A DNA stretch of 64,000 nucleotides, taken from positions 992,001 through 1,056,000 of the forward strand of contig JALHNJ010000001.1 in assembly GCA_022843585.1 (NCBI GenBank), written 5' to 3'. The DNA comes from Chitinophagaceae bacterium (GTDB taxonomy: Bacteria; Bacteroidota; Bacteroidia; Chitinophagales; Chitinophagaceae). Position numbers and translations under genes: made by a program. Below, piece after piece: positions 16,775-25,764 of the stretch; position 1 is the first letter of the stretch; each line of letters opens with the position of its first letter. The notes beneath the pieces were generated by a model. That model made no database searches. It was not told the DNA's origin and was given only the letters and a program-made list of their open reading frames with translations.

Positions 16775-19700
16775 ATGAGAAAAATTGCATCACTGCTTGC
16801 AGTGTTGATGCTGTTTACAGCATTGGCATTTGGTCAAGACCGGACGATTACCGGTACTGTGACTGATGAAACTGGCGCCCCAGTCCCTGGCGCATCCATC
16901 AAGATTAAAGGAACCCGAACAGGTGTGGCTGCTGATAATAATGGTCAGTTCCGCATTCTTGCTAAAAGCGGGGATGTTCTTTTGGTTACTGGTGCTGGTC
17001 TTGAGCCTACCGATGTAACTGTAGGAGCAGCCAGTACAATCAACATTTCTGTTAAAAAGGCAATTGTTACAGGTCAGGAAGTTGTTGTAACAGCTTTGGG
17101 TATCAGACGTACTGAAAAGGCGTTGGGTTATGCGGTATCTAAAGTTGATCCTAACACAGTATTGCAGAAATCGGAGCCAGATCTTTTAAAAGGATTGGCA
17201 GGAAAAGTACCTGGTGTTGATATCAGGTCTTCTCAAGGTGTTCCGGGTGCAGCTACACGTATTCAAATCAGGGGGGTATCTTCTTTTGGTTTGGAAACGC
17301 AGCCTTTAATTGTGGTGGACGGTGTTCCTTATAGTAATACAACCGTTAATACCAGTAGCCAGGTTTCTGGTGGTGGTGCTTATGGTAGTGGTTTAGCAAA
17401 TCTTGATCCTAACGATATTGAAAGCTTCAACATCTTAAAAGGTGCTGCTGCTGCTTCATTGTATGGTTCAAGAGCTTCAAGAGGTGTAATCGTTATTACT
17501 ACAAAATCTGGTAGCGGTAAAAAAGGTGCAAAACCTTTGAACGTATCTTATAAAAGTGGTGTAAGCTTAGAAACAATTGCTGATTTACCAGATTTTCAAA
17601 ACAAATATGGTGCAGGAGCTAACTTCCGTGTACAATCATCTAACGGTTCATGGGGTGGTAAATTTGGACAAGGTAATATATATGATGGTTCTGGTAACGT
17701 GATAGGTACAGCAGCATCTGGTATAGATTCAATTCCAGCCGCAACATTTGCAACAATGTTTGCTAACTACCCTGAGCTATTCAGCGGTACAGGCAGAACT
17801 GCATATAAAGCTGTACCAAACAACGTAAAGGATATGTTCAATACAGGTAGATTATTTGAAAACTCTATCGGTATTAATGGAGGAGATGGTAATACTACAT
17901 TCGGTGCTACTCTTTCTAACGTTAATCACCTGGGTTATGTAGAGAATTCAAGTTATATAAGAAATAACATCAGCGTTGGTGGACAAACTAAAGTTGGTAA
18001 AATAACGCTTGGTGGTAATGTAGCTTATACAAGGTCTAAGCAAAAAGGTGGTTTCTTCGGTCAGGGTCAGTCATTCCTTACACAGTGGGGTCGTACCTTC
18101 CTGATGGCAAGAAACTGGGATATTGCAGGCTATCCTTCTCAAACAAGAGCTGGTCAGCAGATCGGGTTTAACGATAACCAATATACTAACCCAATATGGG
18201 GTGCTTATCATAACGTAATCACTTCGATAGAGGAAAGAATTGTGGGAACCTTCAGGGCTTCTTACAAACTAAGTAATGCCGTTTCCTTGAACTACACCTT
18301 TGGTGTAAACCAGGCTAACCTGTTCAGGGATGAGATAGTGGATGAGACTTCATACGGAACTATCGGTGGTATTCCTGCAGCAGTAGGTCATATTACAGAA
18401 GATGCGTTCCGCCAGCAGGAATTACAGTCAACAATCGTAGCTGTATTTACTCCTAAAGTTGGTAAAGACTGGAGCCTTGATTTTAAAGTAGGTAATGAAT
18501 TTAACCAGCGTATTGGAAGAAGACAGGCTAACAGAGGTTCTGACTTCATCGTTCCAAACGTTTACAACTTAATTAATACAAACACTAAAACCTTCCTGGC
18601 AGATAGCAGATCAAGAAGAAGATTGATCGGTGTGTTTGCTGATGCAACATTGGGTTACAAAAACTTTGCATTTATCAACGTAACTGGTCGCCAGGATCGT
18701 ACTTCAACACTTCCTTATGCTAATGCCAGCTATTTCTACCCTGGTGTTTCCGGATCATTGGTTTGGACAGATGCCTTTAAACTAAAATCTAACTGGTTAG
18801 ATTATGGTAAAATAAGAGTAGGTTATGCAAAAGTGGGTAACGATGCTAACCCTCAAAATGGTGAAGACGTATTCGGAATCCTCGGAACAAGTTTCTTAGG
18901 CCAGCCCCGTGCTGTTCGTGGTACTACCACTTACGATCCGTTGCTTACTCCTGAGTTTACTACAGAGCTTGAAATTGGTACAGACTTCCAATTGTTTAAG
19001 CGTCGTGTAAGTGGTGAATTTACCTGGTATGACAAACGTTCTACTGATTTGATCTATCCGATTTCAGTTCCTGTAACTACTGGTTACCAGTCATTCTATA
19101 CAAACCTTGGTGAAGTTAGTAACATAGGTATTGAAGCTGGTCTTACTGTTAGACCAATTGTTACCAAAGACCTGACCTGGGAAATAAGAGGTGTGTTCAC
19201 TAAGAACAAAAACTATGTAGAGAGACTGGTTGATGGTCTTACAAGAGATATCATTGGTGGTCTTAACTATATTGAAGCAGGTTTCCCTTATGGTTATTTA
19301 AGAGGAACAACAGCTGCCCGTGCTGATGACGGTCAATTATTGATTGACGCAACTACTGGTTGGGTTATAGAAAACGTAAACAGACTTGGCCAGATCGGTG
19401 ATCCTAATCCAGATTGGAAAATGGGTATCAACAATGCTGTTACTTATAAAGGATTCTCTTTGAGTGTTCTTTGGGATATGACAAAAGGTGGCGATTTCTT
19501 CTCTGAAACAGTTAGCTCATTGCTTGGTCGTGGTGTAACAAGAGATACAGAAGACAGGGAAACTAACAGGGTGATCAAAGGTATTTATGGTAACCCAACA
19601 CCAATAACAGGTGCTGATGGACAGCCTTATTTTGTACCATTGTTAATTGCTGGTAAAACAGTGCCTAACCAAACACAAATAACTACCAACGACTTGTATT

Positions 19701-20023
19701 TCTCAGGTGGTAGCGGTATCTCTCAGTCATTTGCTATTAACGGTATTGATGAGTTCAACGTTTTTGATGGTACAGTTTACAGATTAAGAGAAGTAACTTT
19801 GGGTTATGATTTGCCTGCTAAATTTGTAAAAAGCTTGAAATTATCTGGCATATCTGTATCACTTAGTGGTCGTAACTTATGGTATAATGCACCAAACCTG
19901 CCTAAATACACTAACTACGATCCGGAGATCAACTCATTGGGTTCTAGTGCTGTACAAGGCGTTGAGCTTTCTGGTGCACCAAGTACAAGAAGATTTGGTT
20001 TCAACATCAATGTTGCATTTTAA
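16775..20023 (+). CDS. SusC/RagA-family TonB-dependent outer-membrane receptor
   Basis: Imports oligomeric nutrients across the outer membrane using TonB energy. 1082 residues. Signal peptide ends ALAFGQ. A CarboxypepD_reg-like domain at about 22-100 (ITGTVTDETGAPVPGASI) precedes the plug domain at about 115-240 (IQIRGVSSFGLETQPLIVVDGVPY, and the SusC signature near GAAAASLYGSRASRGVIVI). The barrel runs to the C-terminal Phe (RRFGFNINVAF). No STN domain, so no sign of sigma/anti-sigma signalling through this receptor. It heads a three-gene operon with susD 21 nt downstream. No glycosidase or peptidase lies nearby, so the substrate cannot be inferred. The 175-nt region upstream is A/T-rich with only a weak -7-like TTTATTTG at 16696-16703. 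Confidence 0.95.
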   Translation: MRKIASLLAVLMLFTALAFGQDRTITGTVTDETGAPVPGASIKIKGTRTGVAADNNGQFRILAKSGDVLLVTGAGLEPTDVTVGAASTINISVKKAIVTGQEVVVTALGIRRTEKALGYAVSKVDPNTVLQKSEPDLLKGLAGKVPGVDIRSSQGVPGAATRIQIRGVSSFGLETQPLIVVDGVPYSNTTVNTSSQVSGGGAYGSGLANLDPNDIESFNILKGAAAASLYGSRASRGVIVITTKSGSGKKGAKPLNVSYKSGVSLETIADLPDFQNKYGAGANFRVQSSNGSWGGKFGQGNIYDGSGNVIGTAASGIDSIPAATFATMFANYPELFSGTGRTAYKAVPNNVKDMFNTGRLFENSIGINGGDGNTTFGATLSNVNHLGYVENSSYIRNNISVGGQTKVGKITLGGNVAYTRSKQKGGFFGQGQSFLTQWGRTFLMARNWDIAGYPSQTRAGQQIGFNDNQYTNPIWGAYHNVITSIEERIVGTFRASYKLSNAVSLNYTFGVNQANLFRDEIVDETSYGTIGGIPAAVGHITEDAFRQQELQSTIVAVFTPKVGKDWSLDFKVGNEFNQRIGRRQANRGSDFIVPNVYNLINTNTKTFLADSRSRRRLIGVFADATLGYKNFAFINVTGRQDRTSTLPYANASYFYPGVSGSLVWTDAFKLKSNWLDYGKIRVGYAKVGNDANPQNGEDVFGILGTSFLGQPRAVRGTTTYDPLLTPEFTTELEIGTDFQLFKRRVSGEFTWYDKRSTDLIYPISVPVTTGYQSFYTNLGEVSNIGIEAGLTVRPIVTKDLTWEIRGVFTKNKNYVERLVDGLTRDIIGGLNYIEAGFPYGYLRGTTAARADDGQLLIDATTGWVIENVNRLGQIGDPNPDWKMGINNAVTYKGFSLSVLWDMTKGGDFFSETVSSLLGRGVTRDTEDRETNRVIKGIYGNPTPITGADGQPYFVPLLIAGKTVPNQTQITTNDLYFSGGSGISQSFAINGIDEFNVFDGTVYRLREVTLGYDLPAKFVKSLKLSGISVSLSGRNLWYNAPNLPKYTNYDPEINSLGSSAVQGVELSGAPSTRRFGFNINVAF

Positions 20024-20044
20024 TAACACTTAATTTTTTGAATC

Positions 20045-21745
20045 ATGATACGACTAAAATATTTTCTATACTTTTTCGCAGCAGGAACAGTGTTATTAAG
20101 CACTACAGGCTGTAAGAAGTACTTAGATGTAAACAAAAACCTCAACGACCCGACAGTAGTGCCGGTGTCAACCTTGCTGACAGCATCTGAACGTACTATC
20201 GGTGGTAATTTTGCACTGGGTACTGGTTTAGGTAATGGCTTGGGTGCTTATACCCACCAAATTACCGGCCGTGCAAGTTTTGACCGTTATAGTATGACGG
20301 GGCCAAACATGGACGGTGCCTGGTTCAGCTTATACCAAGCTTTATCTAACGTTGACGTTATTATTCAACAAGGAACTGCAGAAGGCCGTCTTGCCTATGC
20401 AGGTGTTGCAAAAATATTGAAGGCTTATACTTTCAGTATGATGGTAGACATTTGGGGCGATATTCCTTATTCAGAATTTAACCAGTTTAAATCTGGGGTA
20501 GAACAACCTGTGTTTGATAATGATGCTACTATTTATCCAAAATTGATTGCCTTACTGGATGAGGGTATTGCAGATATTAATAATCCCGCTGTAAACCCTT
20601 CAAAACCGGGTGCGGATGATGTTATTTATGGCGGTAATCTGGCCAGATGGATAAAAGCGGCAAACACTATTAAGTTGAAGATGTACACTCAAATGCGTTT
20701 AGTACAAAATGTAAGTGCACAGGTAACTGCATTATTGGCTAATCCAGCCCAGTTGATCAATGCACAAAACGAAAGCTTCCTGTTGCCTTTTGGTCCTTTT
20801 GGAGCTACGGATGACAGGTATCCTGGCTATGGCGATTATACAGGAACACAAAGAGGCGGACAGTTGGTGAGCCCCTGGTTATATGAAATGATGAAAGGAT
20901 TGAACCCGGCTATTTATGCTGGTGTGCCAGATCCTCGTATTCCTTATTATATGTATAATCAAAAAACGGCTACGGGTACACCGGAGAATAGAACGGAGTA
21001 TCGTGATGGTGGCTATATTTCAATTGTATTTGGTTCTGCTGGTCCTTATAGAGATGGTTCTAATAGTAACACTTATACTTTATTGGGTATTTATCCAGTA
21101 GGTGGTCGTTATGATGATGGTGCTGGTACAAGTATCAGCGGTACAGGCCCTTCAGGCCCTGCAACAGCAGGCACAGGTGCTGCGCCACAACGTTTGCTTA
21201 CCTATGCTGACAGGTTATTCCTTGAAGCTGAGCTGATCCATGTAGGTCTTGCTCCGGGTAATGCTAGAACTGTGTTTAGTGCTGCTGTTGATGCCTCATT
21301 TGCACAGGTTGATTATATAATTTCTACTTATATTAAAACAATTAACCAAACTATACCAGTATTGGCAACTTCAGCAGCTTCTGCTACATATAAAACAGAT
21401 GTTATGAATGCCTATGATGCAGGAAGCAATGCAAGAAAACTGGAGTATATCATGACACAGAAATGGTTATCCCGCTTCGGAAACTCAGTAGATAATTATA
21501 CTGATTACCGCAGAACTGGTTATCCTGTTATGTTCGATCCTAACAATCCTGCACAGGCGCCGGGTGGTTTTGTACAGCCTCCGATAAATGGCAATTTCCA
21601 GGTTATTCCACAGGAAAAAATTCCGGTAGCAAACCCAATTGCTTATCCAGAATCATTACCATGGAGCCAGTCAGAAATTGAATTTAACAGCAATGCCCCG
21701 GCTCAAAAAGCTCCGGCTACTTATAAAGTGTTCTGGAAACCATAA
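20045..21745 (+). CDS. SusD/RagB-family nutrient-binding outer-membrane lipoprotein
   Basis: The lid and binding subunit of the SusCD pair. 566 residues. Lipoprotein signal with lipobox STTGC, acylated Cys23, then KKYLDVNKN, a frequent SusD beginning. The body has the TPR-like helical pattern with WGDIPYSEF (conserved in the SusD_like family), RLFLEAELIHVG and a C-terminal segment ending in E-IPVANPIAYPESLPWS. Follows susC by 21 nt and precedes another lipoprotein by 34 nt; operon is clear. Ligand unknown. Confidence 0.94.
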   Translation: MIRLKYFLYFFAAGTVLLSTTGCKKYLDVNKNLNDPTVVPVSTLLTASERTIGGNFALGTGLGNGLGAYTHQITGRASFDRYSMTGPNMDGAWFSLYQALSNVDVIIQQGTAEGRLAYAGVAKILKAYTFSMMVDIWGDIPYSEFNQFKSGVEQPVFDNDATIYPKLIALLDEGIADINNPAVNPSKPGADDVIYGGNLARWIKAANTIKLKMYTQMRLVQNVSAQVTALLANPAQLINAQNESFLLPFGPFGATDDRYPGYGDYTGTQRGGQLVSPWLYEMMKGLNPAIYAGVPDPRIPYYMYNQKTATGTPENRTEYRDGGYISIVFGSAGPYRDGSNSNTYTLLGIYPVGGRYDDGAGTSISGTGPSGPATAGTGAAPQRLLTYADRLFLEAELIHVGLAPGNARTVFSAAVDASFAQVDYIISTYIKTINQTIPVLATSAASATYKTDVMNAYDAGSNARKLEYIMTQKWLSRFGNSVDNYTDYRRTGYPVMFDPNNPAQAPGGFVQPPINGNFQVIPQEKIPVANPIAYPESLPWSQSEIEFNSNAPAQKAPATYKVFWKP

Positions 21746-21779
21746 TTAAGTATTTAACGTAATTAATAAAAACACGAAT

Positions 21780-22691
21780 ATGAAAAATAATAGAATAGTC
21801 ATTTTCCTCTTAATGGGCATCCTGGCGTTTACAGGTTGTAAAAAGAGTGACACCCCCATCAGGGAAGATGTCTGGGCTCAAATTGAGCCAGTACCTGCTG
21901 TGATCGTTAAGATCGATCTTAGCGGTAATCAGGCTATTGACCTTACTAACTTACCCGGCTTCCTGGGCAAGTTCAATGTATCTATGTATTTTGCCGGGGC
22001 AAAAACGCCACCTAAAGTTGATATCGTAGTTAGAAAGAACGGTTCTAACAGCAATGTAAAAATTTTCCAGGCCAATGTTACCACATTCCCAACTGCCCTT
22101 ACTGTTACAGCAGCCCAGATCGCTACTCTTTTTGGTGCGCCTATCGTATTAGGTGATACTTATGATTTTGGAGCTGATGTTTATACTGATGCTGGCAACA
22201 AATATGAAACATTCCCGCTTGGTAGTAATGGAGCCGCTTCCGGCCCTATTAACCAACCAGGCTATTCACAGTTTGTAAGGTATGGTGCTATCTGTGCTTA
22301 TAATCCATCTGTTTTCCAGGGTGTTTTCACTGTTATTCAGGATGATTGGCAAGAATTTTTGCCTGGCGATCAGGTTACACTTACACAGGTAAGTCCAAAT
22401 CAATTCTCTATGAGGTGGAATGGTCCAAATTCAACTGTAATCAATCCAATACCGGTTGTATTTACTGTGAATACGGGCAACCTTGCTATTAAAGTAGATC
22501 CAAGGGCACAAATGGGCGATGCTTATAGCTGGGCTCCTGCAAACTATGGCAGACCTTATATAGCTGTAACTGAAAATGTTACTCAAAGTTTCGTAGAGCC
22601 TTGTGCACAAAGAGTCACTTTTGTGGGTACCATGTCTGTTGATTTAGGTACTTTCTCAGGTGCATGGAAGACCGTTTTACAGAAACTGTAA
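21780..22691 (+). CDS. Surface or periplasmic lipoprotein of the SusCD operon, family unknown
   Basis: 303 residues. Lipobox LAFTGC with Cys20, then KKSD. The remainder is beta-rich with no motif I recognise. It has a repeated 'VVR-NGSNSNVKIFQANV' style region in the first half and a C-terminal half (YNPSVFQGVFTVIQDDW, ending SVDLGTFSGAWKTVL) resembling small beta-sandwich lipoproteins that accompany SusCD pairs. By position it may be an auxiliary substrate-binding (SusE/SusF-like) protein. That is inference from context, not from similarity I can show. The transcript ends in a strong hairpin at 22711-22747. Confidence 0.7.
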   Translation: MKNNRIVIFLLMGILAFTGCKKSDTPIREDVWAQIEPVPAVIVKIDLSGNQAIDLTNLPGFLGKFNVSMYFAGAKTPPKVDIVVRKNGSNSNVKIFQANVTTFPTALTVTAAQIATLFGAPIVLGDTYDFGADVYTDAGNKYETFPLGSNGAASGPINQPGYSQFVRYGAICAYNPSVFQGVFTVIQDDWQEFLPGDQVTLTQVSPNQFSMRWNGPNSTVINPIPVVFTVNTGNLAIKVDPRAQMGDAYSWAPANYGRPYIAVTENVTQSFVEPCAQRVTFVGTMSVDLGTFSGAWKTVLQKL

Positions 22692-22710
22692 TCTTTTCAA
22701 ATTTATATAT

Positions 22711-22747
22711 GCAAAAAGCTGTTCCGAATCTGGGACAGCTTTTTTGC
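22711..22747 (+). terminator. Intrinsic terminator of the susC-susD operon
   Basis: Stem AAAAGCTGTTCC / GGGACAGCTTTT (12 bp, one G-U pair), 6-nt loop, run of six Ts. The flanking GC/GC extends the pairing. Confidence 0.88.
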
Positions 22748-22795
22748 TTTTAATACCATTTTTCTATTTAGTAGTTTCGCAGCATAAACTTATTT

Positions 22796-23104
22796 ATGAC
22801 AGAGCAACAACCTAACCAGTTAAATATCGAAATTTCAGAAGAAGTAGCAGAAGGTGCTTATGCTAACCTTGCCATTATTACCCACTCCCATGCAGAGTTT
22901 GTAATTGACTTTGTAAATGTGATGCCCGGCACACCCAAGAGTAAAGTAAAATCAAGAATAATTTTAACTCCACAACATGCCAAACGTTTTATGAAAGCTA
23001 TGACGGAGAACATACACAAGTATGAAGCTATTAACGGTACTATTAAAGACCTGGAAGAAATAGAATTGCCTATGAATTTTGGAGGACCAACGGCGCAAGC
23101 TTAA
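22796..23104 (+). CDS. DUF3467 family protein
   Basis: 102 residues, ATG start. A compact beta-rich protein with the family core EGAYANLAIITHSHAEFVIDFVNVMPG and the later RIILTPQHAKRFMKAMTENI. No signal peptide, so cytoplasmic. DUF3467 proteins are widespread in Bacteroidota and some archaea, with no established function. A possible -7 box TAGTTTCG (22772-22779) lies 16 nt before the ATG. The stop TAA is followed one base later by a heptamer array. The next gene, on the other strand, is the four-helix-bundle gene. Confidence 0.88.
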   Translation: MTEQQPNQLNIEISEEVAEGAYANLAIITHSHAEFVIDFVNVMPGTPKSKVKSRIILTPQHAKRFMKAMTENIHKYEAINGTIKDLEEIELPMNFGGPTAQA

Positions 23105-23105
23105 A

Positions 23106-23140
23106 CAGTTCTAAGTTCGGAGTTCTTAGTTCGAAGTTTG
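23106..23140 (+). repeat. Five-unit heptamer array (NAGTTYK) after the DUF3467 stop
   Basis: Five contiguous 7-nt units, each with AGTT at positions 2-5. Bases 23119-23142 pair in inverted orientation with 23581-23604 (20 of 24 positions identical), so the array forms one flank of the four-helix gene. Confidence 0.85.
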
Positions 23141-23158
23141 ATGGACTCCGTATTTATT

Positions 23159-23560
23159 TCATTTTTCTCTTGCTTTAAATTTTTGTCCTTTTAAATCGCT
23201 TTTTCCGAGGTACACTATTAGTCCGAATATCATTTTGCTTATTTCTTCAATTAGTTGCGAAACTTCGTCAAACTTTTCCTTGACAATATAATTTCTATCC
23301 AACGCTCTATATAATTGTGATTTTACTTCCATTGCAGAGCCATTTGCGATTGTGAGGAAATTTATAAATTCGTTGTTGCCCTGTCTTCCAAAACCTTCAG
23401 CAATATTATCCATCACTGAACCTGATGAACCGTTTATCTGGTCTTTTAATTTATAGTCCTTCGAAAATTTTTCCAATTCAATAAGTTGAAACACCCGCTG
23501 ACATAAAACTCTTGCTTTTTGCCAAACTTTTAAATCTTCAAAATTTTTAATGGTTGCCAT
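23159..23560 (-). CDS. Four-helix-bundle protein (S23/23S rRNA intervening-sequence family)
   Basis: 133 residues, ATG start. Begins FEDLKVWQKARVLCQRVFQL, the family signature, with the conserved IAEGFGRQGNNEFINFLTIANGSAMEVKSQL in the middle. Predicted all-helical. Members include proteins encoded inside 23S rRNA intervening sequences and the Avd accessory protein of diversity-generating retroelements. Stand-alone copies are common in Bacteroidota and their role is unclear. No reverse transcriptase or variable repeat is present here, so there is no retroelement. The gene lies between two inverted heptamer arrays that begin at the stop codons of DUF3467 and radC, which suggests that it arrived as a unit or that the arrays bracket a convergent junction. 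Confidence 0.9.
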   Translation of the reverse strand: MATIKNFEDLKVWQKARVLCQRVFQLIELEKFSKDYKLKDQINGSSGSVMDNIAEGFGRQGNNEFINFLTIANGSAMEVKSQLYRALDRNYIVKEKFDEVSQLIEEISKMIFGLIVYLGKSDLKGQKFKAREK

Positions 23561-23582
23561 CTTTAATGATTTTGGTGATTAT

Positions 23583-23610
23583 CGAACTATGAACTTAGAA
23601 CTCCAAACTC
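23583..23610 (-). repeat. Four-unit heptamer array (NAGTTYN) overlapping the radC stop
   Basis: On the minus strand, four contiguous heptamers start with GAGTTTG, whose GA is part of the radC stop TGA (23611-23609). Inverted relative to the array at 23106-23140. Confidence 0.85.
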
Positions 23611-24301
23611 AAAGAATCCCTTCATCCGCAAAACTGTAATAGCCATCTTCGCTTACTATCAAATGGTCGAGTACGGTTATATCAAGAAAGAGGGCGGCCT
23701 GTTTTATTTTTTGAGTGAGTTGTTCATCGGCCTTGCTGGGTTTTAAACTGCCGGATGGGTGATTGTGGCAAAGAATAATATTAACAGCATCTTCTTCTAA
23801 TGCCTTTCGGAGAATTATTCTGGGATCAGCTACCGTGCCTGTAATACCACCTTCACTGATGACTTCAAAGTGATTGATCTTATTAGCCCTGTTTAAAAAG
23901 AGTACAGCAAACACTTCGTGCCGATAGTCTTTTAGTTTGGCCTGTAAAAAATCAGCGATATCGTTGCTTGAACTAACCATCGGCTTATGCATGATCTCAC
24001 CGGCCTGCCTTCTTCTGCCTAATTCCAACGCCGCAACAATGGTAATGGCTTTTGCTTCGCCAATGCCCTTTATTTTCATCAGTTCTTTTATAGAAAGTTT
24101 GCCTAATTCTGCAAGGCTGTCTTTTCCGAGTTTCATTACTTCTTTGGCTACATCTACGGCAGATTTTTGCCGGGTTCCGTTGTGTATAAGGATGGCCAGT
24201 AACTCCGAATTGCTGAGGTTTTCTGCACCGGTAGCGAGTAGTTTTTCTCTTGGCCTGTCGTCTTTTGACCATTCTTTAATTGAGTACTTGTGCTCTTGCA
24301 T
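23609..24301 (-). CDS. radC: RadC-family JAB/MPN-domain protein
   Basis: 230 residues from ATG at 24301, giving the usual start QEHKYSIKEWSKDDRPREKL. A longer reading from TTG at 24373 adds 24 unconserved residues and would cover a hairpin (TACCAC/GTGGTA, 24337-24351). An N-terminal helix-hairpin-helix UPF0758 domain (IKGIGEAKAITIVAALELGRR) precedes the JAB domain. The metal site is HNHPSG, with a later Asp in SKADEQLT. Once called a DNA-repair protein, but its biochemical role is not settled. Its stop codon overlaps a heptamer array. Confidence 0.93.
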   Translation of the reverse strand: MQEHKYSIKEWSKDDRPREKLLATGAENLSNSELLAILIHNGTRQKSAVDVAKEVMKLGKDSLAELGKLSIKELMKIKGIGEAKAITIVAALELGRRRQAGEIMHKPMVSSSNDIADFLQAKLKDYRHEVFAVLFLNRANKINHFEVISEGGITGTVADPRIILRKALEEDAVNIILCHNHPSGSLKPSKADEQLTQKIKQAALFLDITVLDHLIVSEDGYYSFADEGIL

Positions 24302-24410
24302 TTGGCCAATGTAACCAATAAATTTGTTCCAGTCAATACCACTTTGTGGTACAGATACAGACCATCCAAACAAATATCCGCCCTATTGAAAAACACTAAA
24401 ATCTGATAAG

Positions 24411-24620
24411 ATGAAAACCAAAACCTTTACCCCGGTTGGGTCTTTGCACCCGATTCTTTTCTTTGCCTGTGTGTATGTAGTGGCCTTATTGTTTTCTGTA
24501 TTTATCTGTTCTTCTTTATTCTACAGTTGCAACGCAAGCCCGGCAAAATCAATTAATGAACAAAAGGCTACCCCTGAGATGCCTATGCAGGCTGCTGCCA
24601 CTACAGTGGCCATGCGATAA
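24411..24620 (+). CDS. Small membrane or lipoprotein-like hypothetical protein
   Basis: 69 residues from ATG at 24411. One hydrophobic segment at about 14-38 (ILFFACVYVVALLFSVFIC) followed by SCNASP, which could be a poor lipobox or a membrane anchor, then a polar tail rich in Ala and Met. No homology recognised. It sits between divergent radC and prs with ordinary base composition. A hydrophobic N-terminus favours a real gene, but length and lack of a clear promoter leave doubt. Confidence 0.4.
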   Translation: MKTKTFTPVGSLHPILFFACVYVVALLFSVFICSSLFYSCNASPAKSINEQKATPEMPMQAAATTVAMR

Positions 24621-24703
24621 ACAAATGTTCCCGGTCAATATTTTTAAAAGTTGCCTATGGTGATTGGGTTGATAGTAATATCTTCGCCGCACATTTTTCA
24701 CCT

Positions 24704-25651
24704 ATGCAATCCGCAAAAATTTTCTCGGGAACTGGTTCTCAGCAATTAGCCGAACAAATTTGTAAACGATACGGTACCAGGTTAGGTAAAGTAAACATCC
24801 AACGATTCAGTGATGGTGAGATTTCTCCCATCTTCCTTGAAAGCGTAAGGGGTGATTATGTTTTTCTGGTGCAAAGCACCTTTTCGCCTGCTGAAAACCT
24901 GATGGAGTTACTCCTGATGATCGACGCTGCCAGGAGAGCCTCCGCTTACAAAGTAATCGCTGTTTTACCCTATTATGGATATGCCCGCCAGGACAGAAAG
25001 GACAGGCCACGGGTGGCTATAGGAAGTAAACTGGTAGCCAATATGTTAGTAGCTGCCGGGGCAGACCGGGTAATTACCATGGATCTGCATGCCCCGCAGA
25101 TTCAGGGCTATTTCGACATCCCGGTTGACCATTTGGATAGTCATGCTGTTTTTATCCCTTACATAGAGAATTTAAAGCTCGAAAACCTTACCTTTGCCGC
25201 CCCCGATGTGGGAGCAACAAACCGCATCAGGGAAATTGCCAGTTATTTTAATGCAGAAATGGTGATCTGTGATAAGCACCGTAAAAGGGCTAACGAGATT
25301 GCCAGCATGGTGGTAATAGGAGATGTGACGGATAGAGATGTGGTGATTATTGATGACATCTGCGACACTGGGGGAACACTGGCAAAAAGTGCAGGTCTTT
25401 TAAAAGAAAAAGGAGCAAGAAGTGTAAGGGCGTTGATTACACACCCGGTATTGAGCGGTAAAGCATACGAAAATATTGAAAACAGTGTGTTAGAAGAATT
25501 GATCGTTTGTGATACAATACCAGTGAAGAGAGAAACGGAGAAGATAAAAGTGCTGAGTGTAGCCGAACTTTTTGCAGTAGCTATTAGAAATGCGTATGAG
25601 AATAAGAGTATAACTAGTCTCTTTATTCATTCGCAAAGAAGAGATAAATAG
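24704..25651 (+). CDS. prs: Ribose-phosphate pyrophosphokinase (PRPP synthetase)
   Basis: Makes PRPP from ribose-5-phosphate and ATP for nucleotide, His and Trp synthesis. 315 residues. Motifs: FSDGEISPIFLESVRG near the N-terminus, the ATP-binding YYGYARQDRKDRPR, DLHAPQIQGYFDIPVDHL, and the PRPP loop VVIIDDICDTGGTL. The ATG lies about 20 nt after a near-consensus -7 box (TATCTTCG). The stop TAG is itself the first three bases of a heptamer array. Upstream of rplY and pth on the same strand, a common order in Bacteroidota. Confidence 0.97.
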   Translation: MQSAKIFSGTGSQQLAEQICKRYGTRLGKVNIQRFSDGEISPIFLESVRGDYVFLVQSTFSPAENLMELLLMIDAARRASAYKVIAVLPYYGYARQDRKDRPRVAIGSKLVANMLVAAGADRVITMDLHAPQIQGYFDIPVDHLDSHAVFIPYIENLKLENLTFAAPDVGATNRIREIASYFNAEMVICDKHRKRANEIASMVVIGDVTDRDVVIIDDICDTGGTLAKSAGLLKEKGARSVRALITHPVLSGKAYENIENSVLEELIVCDTIPVKRETEKIKVLSVAELFAVAIRNAYENKSITSLFIHSQRRDK

Positions 25652-25683
25652 TCCGTAGTCGTTAGTTAGGAGTTGTGAGTCGG
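25649..25683 (+). repeat. Five-unit heptamer array (KAGTYNN) that includes the prs stop codon
   Basis: Five contiguous 7-nt units. TAG of the first unit is the prs stop; TAG at 25656 and 25663 put stops in the other two frames. Same family as the array after tonB. Confidence 0.88.
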
Positions 25684-25764
25684 TCGCTGGAATTTGCTTT
25701 TTGGAATTTTAATTAACCAGCAGTAATTAAAGAGTATCTATTAACACAAAATAAAAATTAAGAA

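Noticed and set aside
23106-23610. Diversity-generating retroelement around the four-helix gene
   Set aside because: No reverse transcriptase, template repeat or variable repeat nearby.
24302-24373. N-terminal extension of radC from TTG 24373
   Set aside because: Unconserved, contains a hairpin, and the ATG at 24301 gives the typical RadC beginning.
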